Program-made: the position numbers and the translations under genes
In this document: in pieces, positions 1-11,398 of the stretch
Position numbering within the stretch: the stretch's first letter is position 1
How the letters are laid out: each line of letters opens with the position of its first letter
The notes under the pieces: generated by a model
Told to the model about the DNA's origin: nothing
The model's input: the letters and a program-made list of their open reading frames with translations, nothing else
Databases searched by the model: none
DNA from: JANQMY01 sp965228775
Lineage (GTDB): Bacteria; Pseudomonadota; Alphaproteobacteria; JANQMY01
Direction of reading: 5' to 3'
Length of the DNA: 64,000 nt
Assembly (NCBI GenBank): GCA_965228775.1
Contig: OZ245840.1
Coordinates: 3,224,001 to 3,288,000 of the forward strand

Positions 1-1
1 T

Positions 2-781
2 TTCAATGCGCTCACGGAAGCGTCCAGCCTGAAGCCGGAAATCGTCGGCGGCCTTAACATTATGATCGTCCGTGAGCTGACGGGCGGTGTCTATTTCGGC
101 GAACCGCGCGGCATCGAAGACCTTCCCAACGGCGAACGCCGGGGCATTAATACACAAGTTTATGCAACGTCTGAGATCCGCCGGGTTGCGCGCGTCGCGT
201 TCGATCTCGCGGGCAAGCGGGATGGCCGTGTCACGTCCGCCGAGAAGGCGAATGTGATGGAATCGGGCATTCTATGGCGGGAAGAAGTACAATGGGTACA
301 CGACAAAGAGTTCCCGACCATTCAGCTCGATCACATGTATGCGGACAATTGCGCCATGCAGTTGGTGCGCGCGCCGAAACAATTTGACGTGATCGTCACG
401 GACAATCTGTTCGGCGATATTTTGTCCGATGCCGCTGCTATGCTGACTGGGTCGCTGGGCATGTTGCCGTCCGCCTCTTTGGGGGCGCCGGACGAAACCG
501 GTAAGGCCAAAGCCATGTATGAGCCGGTCCATGGGTCGGCGCCGGACATTGCCGGTCAAGGGATCGCCAACCCGATCGCGACGATTTCCAGCTTCGCCAT
601 GGCCTTGCGCTATACCTACGATCTTGGCGCCGAAGCCGATCTGGTGGAGCAGGCCATCGAAAACGTGCTCGCCAGCGGAAAACGCACGGGCGACATCATG
701 CAGGACGGTATGACGAAGATCTCCACGGAAGAGATGGGCGACGCCATTCTGGCGGAACTTGACAAAATCGCTGCTCAATGA
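2..781 (+). CDS. leuB: 3-isopropylmalate dehydrogenase, C-terminal part (5' end outside window)
   Basis: The reading frame is open from base 2 and the gene begins before the window; about 259 residues are visible. LeuB oxidises and decarboxylates 3-isopropylmalate with NAD in leucine synthesis. The visible part carries the family segments IVRELTGGVYFGEPRG, a VTDNLFGDILSDAAAML block holding the metal-binding aspartates, and YEPVHGSAPDIAGQGIANPIA, which contributes to NAD binding. All are intact to the natural end. The stop overlaps the start of the next small ORF by four bases. The asd gene follows on the same strand. Confidence 0.96.
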   Translation, partial: FNALTEASSLKPEIVGGLNIMIVRELTGGVYFGEPRGIEDLPNGERRGINTQVYATSEIRRVARVAFDLAGKRDGRVTSAEKANVMESGILWREEVQWVHDKEFPTIQLDHMYADNCAMQLVRAPKQFDVIVTDNLFGDILSDAAAMLTGSLGMLPSASLGAPDETGKAKAMYEPVHGSAPDIAGQGIANPIATISSFAMALRYTYDLGAEADLVEQAIENVLASGKRTGDIMQDGMTKISTEEMGDAILAELDKIAAQ

Positions 782-990
782 GGCCTGATCCCCTCAAAGT
801 CGAAACCAGGATTATCAATCGAGCTGGTGAATATGCACGCAGCGGCAAATACGAAGATTGGCCTGCAGTACAAGAGGCGCTCATGGAAGCCGGTTTCGAA
901 CCTGAAGATGTGCGAAAAGCACTGAATTCCGGATACTTGAGAAACATGCTGAACCGCAGTTGTCGCGATTCTCGAGAGGTAAATGACTAG
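778..990 (+). CDS. small hypothetical protein overlapping leuB
   Basis: A 70-residue ORF whose ATG overlaps the leuB stop as ATGA, the arrangement of translational coupling. The sequence is charged and helical (GKYEDWPAVQEALMEAGF, EDVRKALNSGYLRNML), with no signal peptide or membrane segment, and does not look like random translation. I do not recognise the family. The coupling and composition argue for a real protein; the small size argues for caution. Confidence 0.5.
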   Translation: MRPDPLKVETRIINRAGEYARSGKYEDWPAVQEALMEAGFEPEDVRKALNSGYLRNMLNRSCRDSREVND

Positions 991-1106
991 CTTCGTGAAT
1001 CCCACAAAGACTGCGGGTCTGATGTGACTTGACATACTTGCCGCAAAGTAATCTATGTCTCCGCCCTTATTCAGCTTTGTGTGAGAACACTCAATTCTTT
1101 CACCGC

Positions 1107-1177
1107 TCATTCCTGCGAAAGCAGGAATCTCGTATTCGATGGGAGATCCCGGTTCGCGGTGCCCGCGACCGGGATGA
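1107..1177. repeat. interspersed palindromic repeat, GTCAT..ATGAC family (copy 1)
   Basis: Two hairpins lie side by side between leuB and asd: TCATTCCTGCGAAAGCAGG with its complement, then GATCCCGGTTCGCGG pairing toward CCGGGATGA. The outer ends TCATTCC/GGGATGA also pair. Similar elements lie at 15692, 19471, 21196, 41705 and, as a half copy, 42126. The asd reading frame stays open through it, but that upstream extension is not credible coding. Confidence 0.8.
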
Positions 1178-1236
1178 GCGGGAAAAAGGTAGAGGCTTAC
1201 TTCCCCCGGTTAACGGGGCAAAATTGGAGTAGAGCA

Positions 1237-2259
1237 ATGGGCTATAAAGTCGCCATTGTCGGTGCCACCGGAAATGTGGGCCGTGAAATGTTGAACATTC
1301 TGTCGGAACGGGAATTTCCCGCGGACGAAGTGGTGGCGCTCGCGTCCACGCGTTCCATCGGCAAAGAGGTGTCCTTCGGCGACCGAACGCTGAAATGCCA
1401 GGCGCTGGATCATTACGATTTCAGCGATACGGACATTGCTCTTATGTCGGCAGGCGGCTCCGTGTCGGGCGAGTGGTCGCCTAAAATCGGCGCCCAGGGC
1501 TGCGTTGTGATCGACAATTCATCTAAGTTTCGGATGGACCCGGACGTGCCTTTGGTGGTGCCCGAAGTGAACGCAACGGCCATCGAAGGCTTCGAAAAGA
1601 AGAACATCATTGCCAACCCTAATTGTTCCACTATGCAGATGATGGTGGCGCTGAAGCCCCTGCATGACCGGGCCAAGATCAAGCGGGTGGTGGTGTCTAC
1701 TTATCAATCCGTGTCGGGCGCGGGCAACGAAGCCATGGACGAGCTGTTCAATCAAACCCGGTCGATTTTCGTGAACGATCCGATCGAGAAAGACAAATTC
1801 ACAAAACAAATCGCGTTCAACGTGATCCCCCACATCGACACCTTCATGAAAGACGGATCCACCAAGGAAGAGTGGAAGATGGTGGTGGAAACGCAAAAGA
1901 TTCTCGATCCGAAGATCGATGTGACCGCCACCTGCGTGCGCGTGCCGGTTTTTGTGGGGCACTCCGAAGCGATCAATCTGGAATTCGAAAATCCGATTAC
2001 GGACGATGAAGCGCGGGATCTGCTGCGGGAATCGCCCGGCTGTTTGGTGGTGGATAAGCGGGAAGATGAAGGCTATGTGACGCCGGTGGAATGTGTCGGT
2101 GATTATGCCACATTCATCAGCCGGATTCGCACCGACCCGACAGTGGACAATGGCCTCAACATTTGGGTCGTGTCCGACAATCTGCGCAAAGGCGCCGCGC
2201 TGAATGCGGTTCAGATTGCGGAGATCCTGATCAACCGGCATCTGAAAAAGGCCGCTTAG
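1237..2259 (+). CDS. asd: aspartate-semialdehyde dehydrogenase
   Basis: NADPH-dependent reduction of aspartyl phosphate to aspartate semialdehyde, the branch point to lysine/DAP, threonine and methionine. The 340-residue product starts MGYKVAIVGATGNVGREML, the Rossmann GxTGxxG motif. The catalytic cysteine lies in NPNCSTMQMMVALKPL and the substrate-binding block VVSTYQSVSGAG follows. The ATG at 1237 is chosen because the frame upstream is repeat sequence and because the Rossmann motif begins there; a GGAG lies about nine bases upstream. The length fits the family. Confidence 0.96.
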   Translation: MGYKVAIVGATGNVGREMLNILSEREFPADEVVALASTRSIGKEVSFGDRTLKCQALDHYDFSDTDIALMSAGGSVSGEWSPKIGAQGCVVIDNSSKFRMDPDVPLVVPEVNATAIEGFEKKNIIANPNCSTMQMMVALKPLHDRAKIKRVVVSTYQSVSGAGNEAMDELFNQTRSIFVNDPIEKDKFTKQIAFNVIPHIDTFMKDGSTKEEWKMVVETQKILDPKIDVTATCVRVPVFVGHSEAINLEFENPITDDEARDLLRESPGCLVVDKREDEGYVTPVECVGDYATFISRIRTDPTVDNGLNIWVVSDNLRKGAALNAVQIAEILINRHLKKAA

Positions 2260-2282
2260 CAAAAACGAGCCAAAGATCTCTG

Positions 2283-2310
2283 ACCGGACCTTGTTCCCTT
2301 GAGGTCCGGT
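2283..2310. terminator. possible terminator hairpin after asd
   Basis: Nine-base perfect arms ACCGGACCT (2283-2291) and AGGTCCGGT (2302-2310) with a ten-base loop, 24 bases after the asd stop. There is no T-run after the stem, so intrinsic termination is uncertain; it could equally be an mRNA end-stabilising stem. Confidence 0.4.
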
Positions 2311-2343
2311 TAGGTCAACATCCCTTACGGAATATCAACACTT

Positions 2344-4559
<2,216 letters not shown>

Positions 4560-4563
<4 letters not shown>

Positions 4564-5393
4564 ATCGTCACTGGAGTGCAAGGCAGATCCGGCGCATCGA
4601 TCAGCAGATCCTGATGGTCGATGAGAAGCAACTCATTACTGCCCGCCTGGGCGGATGCTTTGACAAGCGCAAATACCGAACTCACCGATTTCTGAAGGGC
4701 TTTGGCCGCATCCAGCCGGCACAAGCGGTGTCCAAGGAAGAGCGCAGAGGTCAAATCCCCGACGCCGTGCGGTGCACTGTCGATCCAATCCGACAGAACC
4801 ATCCAAGCTTCGTCGGGTGTCACGGCTATGGTGGCGAGCTTGTCTTCATGGGGGATGGAGGTGCACACGGTGAGGGGGCGTTCGATCGACCGGGCTGCCG
4901 CCACGGCGGATGCCGCATCGGTGACGGTTTCCTCGCTCAGGGTTTCCAGCTCAAACAGGTTCGGCATCAGAATGTCTGACCGGGGCACCAGGCCCTTCGG
5001 CAGACTGTCGGCCACATCCAGGGGCACATAGACACCCGTATGCACATCCCCCAGCACCGGATCACAGCTGATAACAGCCTGGCTCGATTGTGTTTTCACC
5101 CGGTCAATCACGTCGGCCATAATCGTGATTTGATCGGCCGTGCGCGCATAGCCGGTCAAGACCGCATCGCATTGCGCCAAATGGGATTGCCGGTCCAGCG
5201 CCTCCACCAGCGCGGTCATCTTCTTGGCCGACACCGTATCGCCGCCAAAGTCTCCATGACCTGGATGGTTGGAATAAAGCACGGTGGGCACGCTCCACAC
5301 TTCAAAGCCCAGGCGTTGCAGGGCAAAGCGCGCCACGCTGTTGCCCACATGGCCGTAAACCACCTCAGATTGGAGAGAAAGAATCCCGCGCAT
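4560..5393 (-). CDS. pdxY: pyridoxal kinase, PdxY type
   Basis: ATP-dependent phosphorylation of pyridoxal in the vitamin B6 salvage pathway. The protein opens with MRGILSLQSEVVYGHVGNS and has VPTVLYSNHPGHG, a signature of the PdxY/PdxK ribokinase fold. The ATP/anion-hole region is DSAPHGVGDLTSALFLGHRL, with the catalytic aspartate in GVGD. The ATG at 5393 is preferred to an upstream GTG because family proteins begin just before this motif and AAGG lies upstream. About 277 residues, normal for the family. Convergent with the amt-kinase gene, with overlapping stops. Confidence 0.92.
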
Positions 5394-5496
5394 AAATGCC
5401 TTATCGTATTTATGATTTGACCCGAATCGCGCTGGCGAAACCGGCGCCACCTCGATAGTCTGGCCGCCGCTTCCCCATCAGCAGGAGATTTCTACC

Positions 5497-6372
5497 ATGT
5501 CCGCTTCCATTCGTCCGCGCCGTTCTGTGCTCTACATGCCGGGGTCCAATGCCCGGGCCATGGAAAAAGCCAAAACGCTGAATGCGGATGCTTTGATCTT
5601 CGATTTGGAAGACGCGGTGGCACCTGAAGGCAAGGTGGAGGCCCGTGGCCAGGTTTGCGACATGGTCAAGGCGGGCGGCTATGGCCCGCGTGAGGTGATC
5701 ATCCGGGTCAATGGCCTCGATACGGAATGGGGCCGTGATGACATTGCGGCGGCGGCCCAGGCCGGGGCCGATGGCTTGCTGGTGCCGAAGATCAACCGGG
5801 CGGAAGATGTGGAGGCGGCCAACAAGCTGATGGACGAAGCAGGGGCGCCCGCAGAGATGCGCTTGTGGATCATGATGGAAACACCGATTGCCATGTTGCG
5901 CGCTCAGGAGATTGCGGCGGCCGGCGGCCGGCTCGACTGCATGGTGATGGGCACGAACGATCTTGCGAAAGAGCTGAACGCCAGCCATACGGATGCCCGC
6001 ACGCCCATGATCACCAGCCTGGCGCTGAGCATGCTGGCGGCGCGCGCTTACGACCTCACCATTCTGGATGGGGTGTATAATGACATTAAGAACGAAGAAG
6101 GTTTCAGCGCCATTTGCGATCAGGGCCGCGAACTGGGCTTTGACGGCAAAACGCTGATCCATCCAAGCCAGCTCGACAGATGCAATGCCATTTTCTCACC
6201 GCCCGCCGATGTGGTGGAAGAAGCCCGCGAGGTGATCGCGGCCTTCGCCTCACCGGAGGCGGCCGGCAAAGGCGTTCTGAAAGTGGGCGGCAAAATGGTG
6301 GAGCTTTTGCATCTGGAACAAGCCAAACAGACCGTCGCCATTGCCGATGCGATCGCGGCGCGTGGGGGCTAA
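5497..6372 (+). CDS. HpcH/HpaI aldolase / CitE-like CoA-ester lyase
   Basis: A 291-residue TIM-barrel protein starting MSASIRPRRSVLYMPGSNARAMEKA, typical of citrate lyase beta-like and malyl-CoA lyase or thioesterase enzymes. It carries DALIFDLEDAVAP (Mg-binding acidic pair), the VNGLDTEWGRDD substrate loop, and MMETPIAMLRA with the catalytic glutamate. A GGAG lies 12 bases before the ATG. With no citC, citD or citF nearby it is not a true citrate lyase subunit. Malyl-CoA or methylmalyl-CoA lyase, or malyl-CoA thioesterase, are the likely activities; the sequence alone does not decide. Confidence 0.88.
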   Translation: MSASIRPRRSVLYMPGSNARAMEKAKTLNADALIFDLEDAVAPEGKVEARGQVCDMVKAGGYGPREVIIRVNGLDTEWGRDDIAAAAQAGADGLLVPKINRAEDVEAANKLMDEAGAPAEMRLWIMMETPIAMLRAQEIAAAGGRLDCMVMGTNDLAKELNASHTDARTPMITSLALSMLAARAYDLTILDGVYNDIKNEEGFSAICDQGRELGFDGKTLIHPSQLDRCNAIFSPPADVVEEAREVIAAFASPEAAGKGVLKVGGKMVELLHLEQAKQTVAIADAIAARGG

Positions 6373-6386
6373 CTGGGGTGCATCGT

Positions 6387-6407
6387 CAAAAGGGTCTGAC
6401 CCTTTTG
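6387..6407. terminator. palindrome between convergent genes (AAAAGGGTCTGACCCTTTT family)
   Basis: A nearly perfect palindrome with arms CAAAAGGGTC and GACCCTTTTG sits between the stops of the CitE-like gene and the nitroreductase gene, so it can end transcription from both sides. The same core recurs twice near 37.9 kb, so it is also a repeat family. Confidence 0.6.
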
Positions 6408-6410
6408 AAA

Positions 6411-7154
6411 TTAAGCCGGTTGTCTCTTTGGTGGTGGCCCGGCTTTCGTATAGCGCGTGCCGGGCGGATCGATGGCCCAATCGGGAGCATCGCCCCAATG
6501 GTCGCCGAAAACCAGTTCATGCATGGGGCGGCGGCGCACAGGTCCATGGCCGCCTTGCGGTTTGCCCAATGTCACCGTGCAGCCGATAAACACCTCTTCG
6601 GGAATATCCAGCAGTTTCTTGAGATCCGCTTCGACGGCGCCATGGAAGCCGGTGATCACGCCGCCATATCCGAGCGCCCGTGCGGCCAGCAAAAGGTTCT
6701 GCACGGCAGGATAAAGCGAGGCGCCTTCCATGGGCGTCGGTTCGCGGTAACGCACGAGGCAGGGCAGGATCAGCGCCGGTACATTTGCGAAATTGTCCAC
6801 ATAGGTTTGCATCACATTGGCCATGCGGGCCTTGGGGGAGTCGGCCTTCGCGCCGGACCCCTCATCATACTGATCGTTCTTGCGCTTAAAGCCCCACAGC
6901 TTCTGTGCGCCTTGCGCGATCAGTTCCTTGGCGGTTTTGGCGCGGTCGCTGTCGGTCAAAACCACAAATCGAAAAGGTTGGCGGTTCGACCCGCTGGGCC
7001 CGCGCGTGGCCGCGAACAGAATGTCCCGCAAAACAGGTTCCGGAATGGGCTCGTCCTTATAGCGCCGGATGGCGCGCGTGGAACACAAGCCTTCCAACAG
7101 TCCGATATCGGTATCGGCTAACCCTGTTTCCGCCAGATTGTGAATGTCGGCCAT
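6411..7154 (-). CDS. nitroreductase family protein
   Basis: FMN-dependent NAD(P)H oxidoreductase of 247 residues. The N-terminal STRAIRRYKDEPIPEPVL motif binds FMN phosphate, ATRGPSGSNRQPFRFVV is the second FMN-binding segment, and ALGYGGVITGF with a CTVTLGKPQGG end completes the fold. The central part has an acidic, Gly-rich insertion. GAGGG lies upstream of the ATG. The natural substrate cannot be told; nitroaromatics, quinones or flavins are possible. Single-gene unit convergent with the CitE-like gene. Confidence 0.9.
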   Translation of the reverse strand: MADIHNLAETGLADTDIGLLEGLCSTRAIRRYKDEPIPEPVLRDILFAATRGPSGSNRQPFRFVVLTDSDRAKTAKELIAQGAQKLWGFKRKNDQYDEGSGAKADSPKARMANVMQTYVDNFANVPALILPCLVRYREPTPMEGASLYPAVQNLLLAARALGYGGVITGFHGAVEADLKKLLDIPEEVFIGCTVTLGKPQGGHGPVRRRPMHELVFGDHWGDAPDWAIDPPGTRYTKAGPPPKRQPA

Positions 7155-7263
7155 GGAAAATCCCTCAATTCGTAGGTGTTCGTTTTTTGCCGCAGCAAAC
7201 TGTTTTGGGCGTATGCTATCGCCATCAGACTATGGCTCATAATCCGGCGAATAGGTGCGACCC

Positions 7264-7566
7264 ATGGCAATATATGTTCTTCTTTCGAAACTGACACCAG
7301 AAGGCGCGCAGACTTTGCACAGCGATCCCGCGCGTACGGGTGAGGTAAACTCTGAAATTCGGGAATCCGGCTGCAAAGTGCTTCAGCAATTCGCCACTTT
7401 GGGCGAATACGATTTCGTTTCCATTGTCGAAGCGCCCGACAACAAAGCGATCGCTCATTTGTCCATTGATCTGGCCGCCAGGGGAACGGTGAGCATTTCC
7501 ACCCTGCCGGCGATCAGTATCGGCGAACTGATGGAAGGGCTTCAGGACGGGCGCGATCTGGCGTGA
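7264..7566 (+). CDS. GYD domain-containing protein
   Basis: A 100-residue protein with the small alpha/beta GYD-domain pattern: MAIYVLLSKLTPEGAQTL at the start and FATLGEYDFVSIVEAPDN in the middle, where GEYD replaces GxYD. The function of the family is not established. The ATG at 7264 is preferred to a GTG nine bases upstream because the beta-strand motif begins there and AGG lies seven bases away. Confidence 0.85.
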   Translation: MAIYVLLSKLTPEGAQTLHSDPARTGEVNSEIRESGCKVLQQFATLGEYDFVSIVEAPDNKAIAHLSIDLAARGTVSISTLPAISIGELMEGLQDGRDLA

Positions 7567-7571
7567 TGTGA

Positions 7572-8027
7572 TCAGGCCGAAGTGATGCGGCGTGTGATCT
7601 CAAGCGCCTGTCGGTGTTTGTGACGGCGCGTGTAAACGAACCGGGCGAAGCGCGCGACGAACGGCGTTTGCCACCCGGCATCGATCTCGATGAGGTCGAC
7701 CCACCGGGCTTTCCCGTCTTCCGGCCGAACCGAGAGATTGTGGTCCCAATTCTTGATGCCGTTGCCGCTTTCCCGGCTTTGCAGCAGTCGGTTTGCCTTG
7801 TCGAGTTTTTCCACAAACATTTTGTGGCCCGTCATTTTGATCAGCCCCCAGAAGGTTACATCGACAGTATAGGTTTTGCCTTCTTCCGCGACGGTGCCAG
7901 GGGCAAGGCCTTCATAAACGGCAAGGCTGGACATGGCGTCGAGCAATTCATCGAATTGCAGCGCGGCCGCAAAGACCTCGTCAGGGTCGGCATCGTAAAG
8001 GGCGGTTACTTCAACAAGGGCGGCCAA
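7572..8027 (-). CDS. SRPBCC-fold (polyketide cyclase/START-like) protein
   Basis: A 151-residue protein whose pattern fits the SRPBCC helix-grip fold: VEVTALYDADPDEVFAAALQFDELLDAM at the N-terminus and alternating strands to a long C-terminal helix (RFARFVYTRRHKHRQALE). No catalytic motif is recognised, so the ligand is unknown. Converges with the GYD gene with a five-base gap. Confidence 0.7.
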   Translation of the reverse strand: MAALVEVTALYDADPDEVFAAALQFDELLDAMSSLAVYEGLAPGTVAEEGKTYTVDVTFWGLIKMTGHKMFVEKLDKANRLLQSRESGNGIKNWDHNLSVRPEDGKARWVDLIEIDAGWQTPFVARFARFVYTRRHKHRQALEITRRITSA

Positions 8028-8163
8028 TGGAAACCTTCCTTACAAATCGAGGTATAGCAGAGTTAGGACAGCCGTCTTGGACAAAGAATCTTACGTTCAG
8101 GTCTAGCGCACAGCTTGTGATACGCTTGAACATATACAATGCGATTCACAAAAGGGGAACGCC

Positions 8164-8568
8164 ATGCCGGTTGTCACGATCTATGCTGGGATTCTTGGCC
8201 TTTGGTTGGTCATTTTGTCCGTACGCGTAATTGCATTACGCCGTGGTGGCAGTGTCAGCCTGGGCGACGGCGGGGATGAAAGGCTGCAACGACGAATTCG
8301 CGCACAAGGTAACTTGACCGAATATGCGCCGATCGGGTTGATCCTTCTGTTTGCGCTAGAAAGTGCGCAAGCGTCTAACCTGATTTTACATGCCTTGGGC
8401 ACCACTTTGGTGGTGGCGCGCCTGTTACACGGTTGGGCCATGTCTTTTACCACTGGCAATTCTTTTGGGCGTTTCTGGGGCACGTTGCTGACATTCATTA
8501 TGATTGGTGTGGCGTCGATCCTCTGCCTTCTGACGGTGGCGGGCGTTCCTATTGGACTTCCGGGCTAA
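8164..8568 (+). CDS. MAPEG family membrane protein
   Basis: A 134-residue protein with four predicted membrane helices. It carries the MAPEG signature: RIRAQGNLTEYAPIGLILL in helix 2 and VVARLLHGWAMSF in helix 3, with the Arg, Asn and Glu residues that bind glutathione in the family. Bacterial members are glutathione transferase- or peroxidase-like. GGGG precedes the ATG. The promoter would lie in the 136 bases upstream, which hold no other feature I can see. Confidence 0.88.
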   Translation: MPVVTIYAGILGLWLVILSVRVIALRRGGSVSLGDGGDERLQRRIRAQGNLTEYAPIGLILLFALESAQASNLILHALGTTLVVARLLHGWAMSFTTGNSFGRFWGTLLTFIMIGVASILCLLTVAGVPIGLPG

Positions 8569-8735
8569 GCTATTTGTCCGCGAAGAAACGAGTGTGGCGC
8601 ATCCGGTATAAACGGCTTGGCGAACGGCAAAAAGTGTGATTCTCTCAGGCTCGCGTATTCTACCGTTGGTTCTCTCTATACGTGACCACCAGTTTAGCAA
8701 CGCTTCTTTTTCGTGTGGCGAATTTTGTGGGCGGA

Positions 8736-9974
8736 ATGACCAAGCAAACCATTTTTACGGTGATCGCACCGATCAAACCAGGGTTTCAGGACGATGTCCG
8801 CGATATGCTGGTCGGCACCGGCCATATAGGGCCGGAGCCGGCAGATGGAGTCTTCGGCTTTCAGAGTATTCGAGCGCTGCATTTCGCCAGCCTCTTTCTC
8901 TACGACGATCCGGACGATGGCTGGTCACTGGTTTTCGAAAGCAATATTGACGGTGAGATCGAGCCCTATCTTGACCGTATGATGATCATATCGGCGGATA
9001 AAGACGGCGGGCGGTTCTGGCTTGATCTGTTTTCTCACTGCGAGGGTTTCACAGAGAATACGCTAGACGCGTTGAAGGCATATATGTTGGACCGGGTTCA
9101 TTTTCCGGCGGCCGCTTATGTCTCCGCACCGGGGCTCCCGCGCGACCAAGTCTTGCTGGATGCGGCCATCTATCGGGTTGTCGACCGCGTTCTGGGATCA
9201 GGAAAGAACGCTTATCAGCGAACCCATGTTGAGCAAGATGTGTTGGCGGCGCTTGATACTGACCCATCCACCGCAGGCTGCTGGTTCGAGGCGGATGATG
9301 CGCCCTACAATCCAACGAGCTTCCAGCGGGCGTTCCTAGGAATACGGTTTATTGCTGAGTTCATTGTGTTCGTCATCGTGTCATTGCTCAACCTTGTTCT
9401 CGAGCGCAATGCCCGTGAAGACCGGGAGCGCCCCGATCTCGCTTTGGTTCGGTCGCAAAAAGCTTATGAAGACTTTCTGCCTACAAACCATATGGTCAGT
9501 GTGGTTCATCTCCATCGCGGGACCCGGGTGCTCGCCAAATATTTGGGATTTGGATTGATCCAATTGTTGGCGAGAATCGTTTTCTACAAAGGTAAATTGG
9601 GCAATATCGACACGATCAAATTTGCGCACTGGGCTTTTACCAATGATCGCAGGCGTTTGCTGTTCGTGAGCAATTTTGGGGGAAGTTGGGACAGTTATCT
9701 CGATGACTTTACGCTGAAAGCCAACAATGGTTTGACGCTGGCGTGGGCCCACGGAGTGGGGTTTCCGAAGTCCTGGCTTATGTTATGGGGGGGCGCTGCA
9801 AAAGGGCCGGAATTCATCGATTGGGCGCGACGTTCGATGGTGCCAAGTTTGGTCTGGTACAACGCCTATCCAGGCATCAGCGCAGCCAACATTCAACGAA
9901 ATCGCAAAGTTCGGGATGCGCTCATAAGGGCAAGAAAGCGCCCCGGTGCGATAAAATGGTTAGAGCTCTTATAG
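8736..9974 (+). CDS. uncharacterised protein, operon partner of DyP peroxidase
   Basis: About 412 residues, ending 11 bases before the DyP peroxidase gene. The N-terminal 90 residues (QTIFTVIAPIKPGFQDDVRDML) look like a ferredoxin-like alpha/beta domain. A hydrophobic stretch (RFIAEFIVFVIVSLLNLVLE) near 210-230 suggests one membrane anchor. The C-terminal 150 residues contain IKFAHWAFTNDRRRLLFVSNF and GSWDSYLDDF, a conserved-looking block I associate with proteins encoded beside peroxidases. No catalytic motif is assigned. The start is uncertain: a GTG at 8682 is the alternative. Confidence 0.7.
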   Translation: MTKQTIFTVIAPIKPGFQDDVRDMLVGTGHIGPEPADGVFGFQSIRALHFASLFLYDDPDDGWSLVFESNIDGEIEPYLDRMMIISADKDGGRFWLDLFSHCEGFTENTLDALKAYMLDRVHFPAAAYVSAPGLPRDQVLLDAAIYRVVDRVLGSGKNAYQRTHVEQDVLAALDTDPSTAGCWFEADDAPYNPTSFQRAFLGIRFIAEFIVFVIVSLLNLVLERNAREDRERPDLALVRSQKAYEDFLPTNHMVSVVHLHRGTRVLAKYLGFGLIQLLARIVFYKGKLGNIDTIKFAHWAFTNDRRRLLFVSNFGGSWDSYLDDFTLKANNGLTLAWAHGVGFPKSWLMLWGGAAKGPEFIDWARRSMVPSLVWYNAYPGISAANIQRNRKVRDALIRARKRPGAIKWLELL

Positions 9975-9985
9975 GATCGGGGCCC

Positions 9986-11398
9986 ATGAGCGAACTTACT
10001 CAGCATCCAGATATTCAAGGCCTCCTATTTAGGTCTTACAAAGAGTTTCCGTTTTCGGCTTATGGTTTCTTTCAAGTCACCGACGTATCCGACTTTAAAG
10101 CATGGCTGCTGACCGCGATTGAGAACGATGTGTTTATTGCGGCGAGCAATGGCCGTCCTGTGCCGGAAAACCCTGGCCGTTTGAATATTGCGTTCACGGC
10201 GTCGGGCCTTCAAGGCCTGCTTGGTGACGGATGGTTGCCCGACACTTTCGAACCAAGTTTCGTGGAAGGCATGGTGCAAGATCACCGGAGCAGATTGCTC
10301 GGAGATGTTGAGGCGAACGATCCTGCCAATTGGCGATGGGGGGCTGGAGAAAGGGTCGACGGCATTCTTTTCGCCTTCGATGAAACGGGGGAAAAGGCCG
10401 AGCAGCTTTTGGTGCATCATCTGGCGCCAGGCAACGGGGCGGAGCGCAACACAACCATTTATGGGTTTCGCGACCCCAGTGGGGAAGAGGTCTTCGGATT
10501 TCGAGACGGTATTTCCCAGCCTGTGATCAAAGACACCAAGCGGCACCGCCAATTGCTGGAAGATCGCCCGAGAGAGGCGACGTTACATGAAGTGCCATCG
10601 GGTGAATTTGTGCTTGGCTATCCTGATGGGACAAATCGGTTGCCCCGGTCTCCGGCCACAAGTGCCGCGCGTGATGTGGACGGATTTCTGGAGCCTCATT
10701 GGGAATGGCCCGACCGGCGCGATTTTGGCATGAATGGCAGTTATCTTGTGTTCCGGCAATTGGCCCAAGACCGGAACGCGTTTTGGTCCTATCTCGAAAA
10801 CGAAGCGCAGGGAGATGAAACATTCACCGCGCAAATGCTTGCGGAGAAGATGGTTGGTCGGCGGATGAATGGCGACGCCATGGAGCCAACTGTGCGCCAA
10901 GGTCCGTATGAGAACAATTTGTTTGATTTTACGGACGATGAAAAGGGACTGCATTGCCCGGTCGGCTCTCACATTCGCCGAAGCAACCCAAGATCAACCG
11001 GCTCGTCGACACCAGACGGATCACTTGCCGTCACACTTCGTCATCGAATTTTGCGGCGGGGCCGCCGCTACCGGGATGAAACGCACAACGAAGAAGGTTT
11101 GCAGTTCATCTGTTTCAACGCCTCGATTTCCCGGCAGTTTGAATTTCTGCAAGCCTCGTGGTGCAACAATCAATTCTTTCACGGATTACAGGGCGAGGTG
11201 GATCCGGTCATTGGCACCGTGCGTGCGGCGCGGCATGGCATGGCGGCAGTTGACCGGTACAGCATCCCTAACAGCCCCTATCGCCGCCTTTTGTCTGATA
11301 TGCCCACATTCGTCACCGTCAAGGGCGGTGCTTACTTCTTTATGCCGGGCTTCAACGCGCTGCGCTGCCTGACGCAAGCAGACGACAGATTCTCCTGA
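9986..11398 (+). CDS. DyP-type heme peroxidase
   Basis: A 470-residue dye-decolourising peroxidase. GFRDGISQP at 171-179 holds the distal catalytic aspartate (D174), HCPVGSHIRRSNPR holds the proximal heme histidine (H329), and RHRILRRG after it holds the likely distal arginine. A conserved ICFNASISRQFEFLQ follows. There is no signal peptide or Tat motif, so it is cytoplasmic or bound through its partner. The ATG at 9986 follows AGGATCGGGG and lies 11 bases after the upstream gene; the longer upstream frame is the shadow of that gene. No encapsulin gene is adjacent. Confidence 0.93.
   Translation: MSELTQHPDIQGLLFRSYKEFPFSAYGFFQVTDVSDFKAWLLTAIENDVFIAASNGRPVPENPGRLNIAFTASGLQGLLGDGWLPDTFEPSFVEGMVQDHRSRLLGDVEANDPANWRWGAGERVDGILFAFDETGEKAEQLLVHHLAPGNGAERNTTIYGFRDPSGEEVFGFRDGISQPVIKDTKRHRQLLEDRPREATLHEVPSGEFVLGYPDGTNRLPRSPATSAARDVDGFLEPHWEWPDRRDFGMNGSYLVFRQLAQDRNAFWSYLENEAQGDETFTAQMLAEKMVGRRMNGDAMEPTVRQGPYENNLFDFTDDEKGLHCPVGSHIRRSNPRSTGSSTPDGSLAVTLRHRILRRGRRYRDETHNEEGLQFICFNASISRQFEFLQASWCNNQFFHGLQGEVDPVIGTVRAARHGMAAVDRYSIPNSPYRRLLSDMPTFVTVKGGAYFFMPGFNALRCLTQADDRFS

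Noticed and set aside
1081..1236. upstream extension of the asd frame
   Set aside because: This part is palindromic repeat sequence; the Rossmann motif begins at 1237.
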